Shown here piece after piece: positions 47,356 to 50,028 of a stretch of 50,028 bases of DNA (position 1 is the stretch's first letter; each line of letters starts with the position of its first letter). The notes below the pieces were generated by a model that was not told the DNA's origin, made no database searches, and saw only the letters and a list, made by a program, of their open reading frames with translations. Source of the DNA: Hydrogenophilales bacterium (GTDB lineage: Bacteria > Pseudomonadota > Gammaproteobacteria > Burkholderiales > Thiobacillaceae); NCBI GenBank assembly GCA_024636675.1, contig JAGXGM010000050.1:1-50028 (forward strand), written 5' to 3'. The translations under genes and the position numbers were made by a program.

Positions 47356-49971
47356 TTACTTCGCCTGGGTTTCCACCTGAACCAGCGGCTCCTGTACCTC
47401 ATTCACCTGCGGACGTGCCCGCCGGCGGCTGGGGTGGGGGGTTGACGAGGCGGACGGCGCGGCCGGCTCGTCAGCAGGCGCAACCACTGGTGCGCTGGTT
47501 TCCACCTGCATCAAACTGACCGGTTCGGCTTCGGCTTTGACCACGGGGCGACGGCGACGACGCGGACGTCCGGATTCGTGGGTTTCGGCCGCTGCCGTGG
47601 CCGCAGCAGCAGTTTCCACTTGCTGCAGATTGGTCGCGGCATCCCCCAAATCCGCCAGGACGACGGCGGGCGAGGCCGTGACCGCAGTCGTCGTTTCCAG
47701 CTCAAACGCCTGCTGCTTGGGCGCTGCGGGTACGCGGGCAGCCTTGGGCGTACCCGCAATTTCGATGATCGCGTGGAAGCCGGCAGGTGCCGCGCTAGCA
47801 TTGATCCCGGCCTGCATCGTGCCTTCGCCCATGCCCGCTTCAGTTTCCGGACGGGCTTCGCGCGGGCGGCGATTGCCGCGTCCACGGCGGCTGCGCGATT
47901 CGCGTTTTTCCTCGCTGGCGGGTTCACGCAGCGCTTCGACCGGTTCCGTAACCTGCGGTGCAATTTCGGCTTCGGGGCGTGGTTTGGGCTGACGCGGCGG
48001 GCGCGGCTGTTTGGGCTGTTCGCTGCCGCGACCCTCACGACCCTCACGACCCTCACGACCCTCGCGACCCTCACGACCCTCACGACCCTCGCGACCCTCG
48101 CGACCCTCGCGACCCTCGCGCGGCGCAGCCTGACGCGGCTCATTCGGGCGGACTTCCCCGCCACGCCCTTCTCCACGGCCGCGACGCTGGCCAGGTTTGC
48201 GGTCACGGTCACGCCGCTCACTCGGCCGTTCGCCGCGGGTGAGGGCGGGAACCGGCTCGGGTGCGGCTGTGGCTGCGGGTGCTTCTTCACCCTGCTTTTT
48301 GAACCAGCCGAAAATGCGCCCGAACAGGCCGGGCTGCGGCTGGGGGGCGGCCGCAATGGCTGGCCGCGCGGTGGGTGCCGGTTGCGCGGGCGCAATCGAT
48401 TTGACCGCGGCGATCTGGCGGACTGGGGCGGCCTCTTGCGCGGTCTGGTAGATGGACTCGGGTTCCGGCAGGGCCACCAGCTTGTAGCTTGGTTCAGCAG
48501 CCCCACTCAGGTTCAGTTCATCGTGGCGCAGCCGGGTCATGCTGTAGAGCGGTGTTTCCAGATGAACGTTGGGGATCAGCACCACGTTCACCTTGAGGCG
48601 CGATTCGATGGTGTGAATGTCGACGCGCTTCTCGTTGAGCAGGAAGGTGGCGACGTCGACAGGAAGTTGTACATGCACAGCGCCCGTGTTCTCCTTCATT
48701 GCCTCTTCCTGCAGGATGCGCAGGATGTGCAATGCGGACGATTCGGCGCCGCGGATGTGGCCGGTGCCGTGGCAGCGCGGGCACGGGGTATAGCTGGTCT
48801 CGCCGAGCGAGGGTTGCAGCCGTTGGCGTGACATTTCCAGCAGGCCGAAGCGCGAAATTTTGCCGGTCTGCACGCGGGCGCGGTCGTGATGCAAGGCATC
48901 ACGCAGGCGGTTTTCGACTTCGCGCTGATGCTTGGCTTCTTCCATGTCGATGAAATCGATCACGATCAGGCCGCCGAGGTCCCGGAGGCGCATCTGGCGG
49001 CCGATCTCGTCGGCCGCTTCGAGGTTGGTGTTGTAGGCGGTCTGCTCAACATCGCTGCCCTTGGTGGCGCGCGCCGAGTTGACGTCGACCGACACCAGCG
49101 CTTCGGTGTGGTCGATCACGATGGCGCCGCCGGAGGGCAGGTTGACCTGGCGCGAATACGCCGATTCGATCTGGTGTTCGATCTGGAAACGCGAAAACAG
49201 CGGCACGTCGTCGTGGTAGAGCTTCACCTTGTCGACGTTGTCCGGCATGACGTGCGCCATGAACTGCTGCGCCTGCTCGTAGATGTCTTCGGTGTCGATC
49301 AGGATCTCGCCGATGTCCGCCGAGAAGTAGTCACGGATGGCACGGATCACCAAGCTGCCTTCCTGATAGATCAGAAATGCGCCTTTTTGCGTGCCGGATG
49401 CGCCATCGATGGCTTTCCACAGGCTCAGCAGGTAGTTCAGGTCCCACTGGAATTCCTCGGCGGTGCGGCCGATGCCGGCGGTGCGGGCGATCAGGCTCAT
49501 GCCTTCGGGAATTTCAAGCTGCGCCAGGGTGTCGCGCAGTTCGTTGCGGTCCTCACCCTCGATGCGGCGCGAGACGCCGCCACCGCGCGGGTTGGTCGGC
49601 ATCAGCACGACGTAGCGGCCGGCCAGCGAAACGTAGGTGGTGAGGGCGGCGCCCTTGTTGCCACGCTCGTCCTTTTCCACCTGGACCAGCAGTTCCTGGC
49701 CTTCTTTCAGGTTTTCCGGGACGCGGCCGCCGTTGGGCAGGCAGGTGCGGGAAATTTCCTTGAACGGCAGAAAGCCGTGGCGCTCGCAGCCGTAATCGAC
49801 GAATGCGGCTTCCAGGCTGGGCTCGACGCGAGTGACGACACCCTTGTAGATATTGCCCTTGCGTTGTTCCTTGCTGGCGGACTCGACGTCAAGGTCGACG
49901 AGCTTCTGGCCGTCGACGATGGCAACCCGGAGTTCTTCCGCCTGGGTTGCGTTGAAAAGCATGCGCTTCAT
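47356..49971 (-). CDS. rne: Ribonuclease E
   Basis: This endoribonuclease is the core of RNA decay and rRNA/tRNA processing at the inner membrane. The 871-residue protein starts MKRMLFNATQAEELRVAIVDG like E. coli RNase E. It has an S1 domain (about 38-120) and catalytic Asp residues in SVDVNSARATKG and VIDFIDMEE. The zinc link is CPRCHGTG, followed by a long basic, Pro/Arg/Glu-rich tail (about 510-871) that should form the degradosome scaffold. The tail contains ten Arg-Glu-Gly repeats. GGAG seven bases before the ATG fits. The promoter and the long leader known to autoregulate rne fall at or beyond the window edge. Confidence 0.95.
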   Translation of the reverse strand: MKRMLFNATQAEELRVAIVDGQKLVDLDVESASKEQRKGNIYKGVVTRVEPSLEAAFVDYGCERHGFLPFKEISRTCLPNGGRVPENLKEGQELLVQVEKDERGNKGAALTTYVSLAGRYVVLMPTNPRGGGVSRRIEGEDRNELRDTLAQLEIPEGMSLIARTAGIGRTAEEFQWDLNYLLSLWKAIDGASGTQKGAFLIYQEGSLVIRAIRDYFSADIGEILIDTEDIYEQAQQFMAHVMPDNVDKVKLYHDDVPLFSRFQIEHQIESAYSRQVNLPSGGAIVIDHTEALVSVDVNSARATKGSDVEQTAYNTNLEAADEIGRQMRLRDLGGLIVIDFIDMEEAKHQREVENRLRDALHHDRARVQTGKISRFGLLEMSRQRLQPSLGETSYTPCPRCHGTGHIRGAESSALHILRILQEEAMKENTGAVHVQLPVDVATFLLNEKRVDIHTIESRLKVNVVLIPNVHLETPLYSMTRLRHDELNLSGAAEPSYKLVALPEPESIYQTAQEAAPVRQIAAVKSIAPAQPAPTARPAIAAAPQPQPGLFGRIFGWFKKQGEEAPAATAAPEPVPALTRGERPSERRDRDRKPGQRRGRGEGRGGEVRPNEPRQAAPREGREGREGREGREGREGREGREGREGREGRGSEQPKQPRPPRQPKPRPEAEIAPQVTEPVEALREPASEEKRESRSRRGRGNRRPREARPETEAGMGEGTMQAGINASAAPAGFHAIIEIAGTPKAARVPAAPKQQAFELETTTAVTASPAVVLADLGDAATNLQQVETAAAATAAAETHESGRPRRRRRPVVKAEAEPVSLMQVETSAPVVAPADEPAAPSASSTPHPSRRRARPQVNEVQEPLVQVETQAK
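48031..48120 (-). repeat. Ten 9-bp tandem repeats coding (Arg-Glu-Gly)10 in rne
   Basis: Ten units of ACCCTCACG or ACCCTCGCG in a row code for Arg-Glu-Gly on the minus strand. Units differ only at one silent base (A/G), so slippage probably made them recently. The copy number should vary between strains without breaking the frame. Confidence 0.93.
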
Positions 49972-50028
49972 TGTTTACTCCCGCGCGCGTGCATACGGGA
50001 CAGGCCAGACTGCCGCCTAGAGCGGGCG

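Overview
The window is about 50 kb of GC-rich chromosome. It most likely comes from a sulfur-oxidising, chemolithotrophic betaproteobacterium of the Thiobacillus type. The evidence is a dissimilatory sat-aprB-aprA cluster at the left edge, the xseB-ispA-dxs-folE2 gene order, c-type cytochromes, and betaproteobacterial-looking acnA, rne, prfB and lysS. No phage, insertion sequence, CRISPR array or rRNA is visible. One tRNA gene (Asn) is present.

Layout. Positions 1-3057 (minus strand) hold the APS reductase/ATP sulfurylase genes that oxidise sulfite to sulfate, preceded by an unknown 137-aa gene with its own terminator. Positions 3164-4523 hold a glutamine-amidotransferase-like gene and a periplasmic retropepsin-like protease whose divergent start codons overlap. 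Positions 4592-8468 (minus) are the isoprenoid/folate operon. Positions 8750-10064 (plus) carry a terminator-like hairpin, an EamA exporter and a SpoIIAA-like protein. Positions 10081-12649 (minus) are a translationally coupled pip / CnoX-like / DUF3025 trio. Positions 12889-14773 (plus) are a small Rossmann protein, a FIST sensor protein and a short acidic protein. A perfect 39-bp palindrome next to a tandem 13-bp repeat follows, then two c-type cytochromes (15073-16270).

Positions 16479-25717 carry acnA, lysS (directly behind a PIN-toxin/antitoxin pair), recQ, prfB (with a frameshift site whose stop is UAA) and a DUF4010/MgtC-like membrane protein. Positions 25915-30023 are an RND efflux adaptor and pump.

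The most unusual region is 30200-39148 (plus). It holds a degenerate histidine-kinase fragment followed by five tightly spaced or overlapping genes. These are a GAF-GAF-PAS kinase, a CHASE-PAS-PAS-PAS kinase with two receivers, a lone receiver, an Hpt-REC-REC-GGDEF protein with an intact active site and inhibitory site, and an Hpt protein with a receiver-like domain lacking the phospho-acceptor. The third PAS of the second kinase has the FixL haem-ligand His and the distal Arg in the FixL spacing. The set therefore reads as an oxygen- or redox-responsive multi-step phosphorelay ending in cyclic-di-GMP synthesis.

The right part (39337-50028) holds a VF530-family protein, a protein with a C-terminal partial J-domain, tRNA-Asn, a Y-family DNA polymerase behind a 28-bp inverted repeat, a YihY-type membrane protein fused to a cyclic-nucleotide-binding domain, an aspartate aminotransferase, uvrB, a low-molecular-weight tyrosine phosphatase, and rne with an in-frame 9-bp repeat array.
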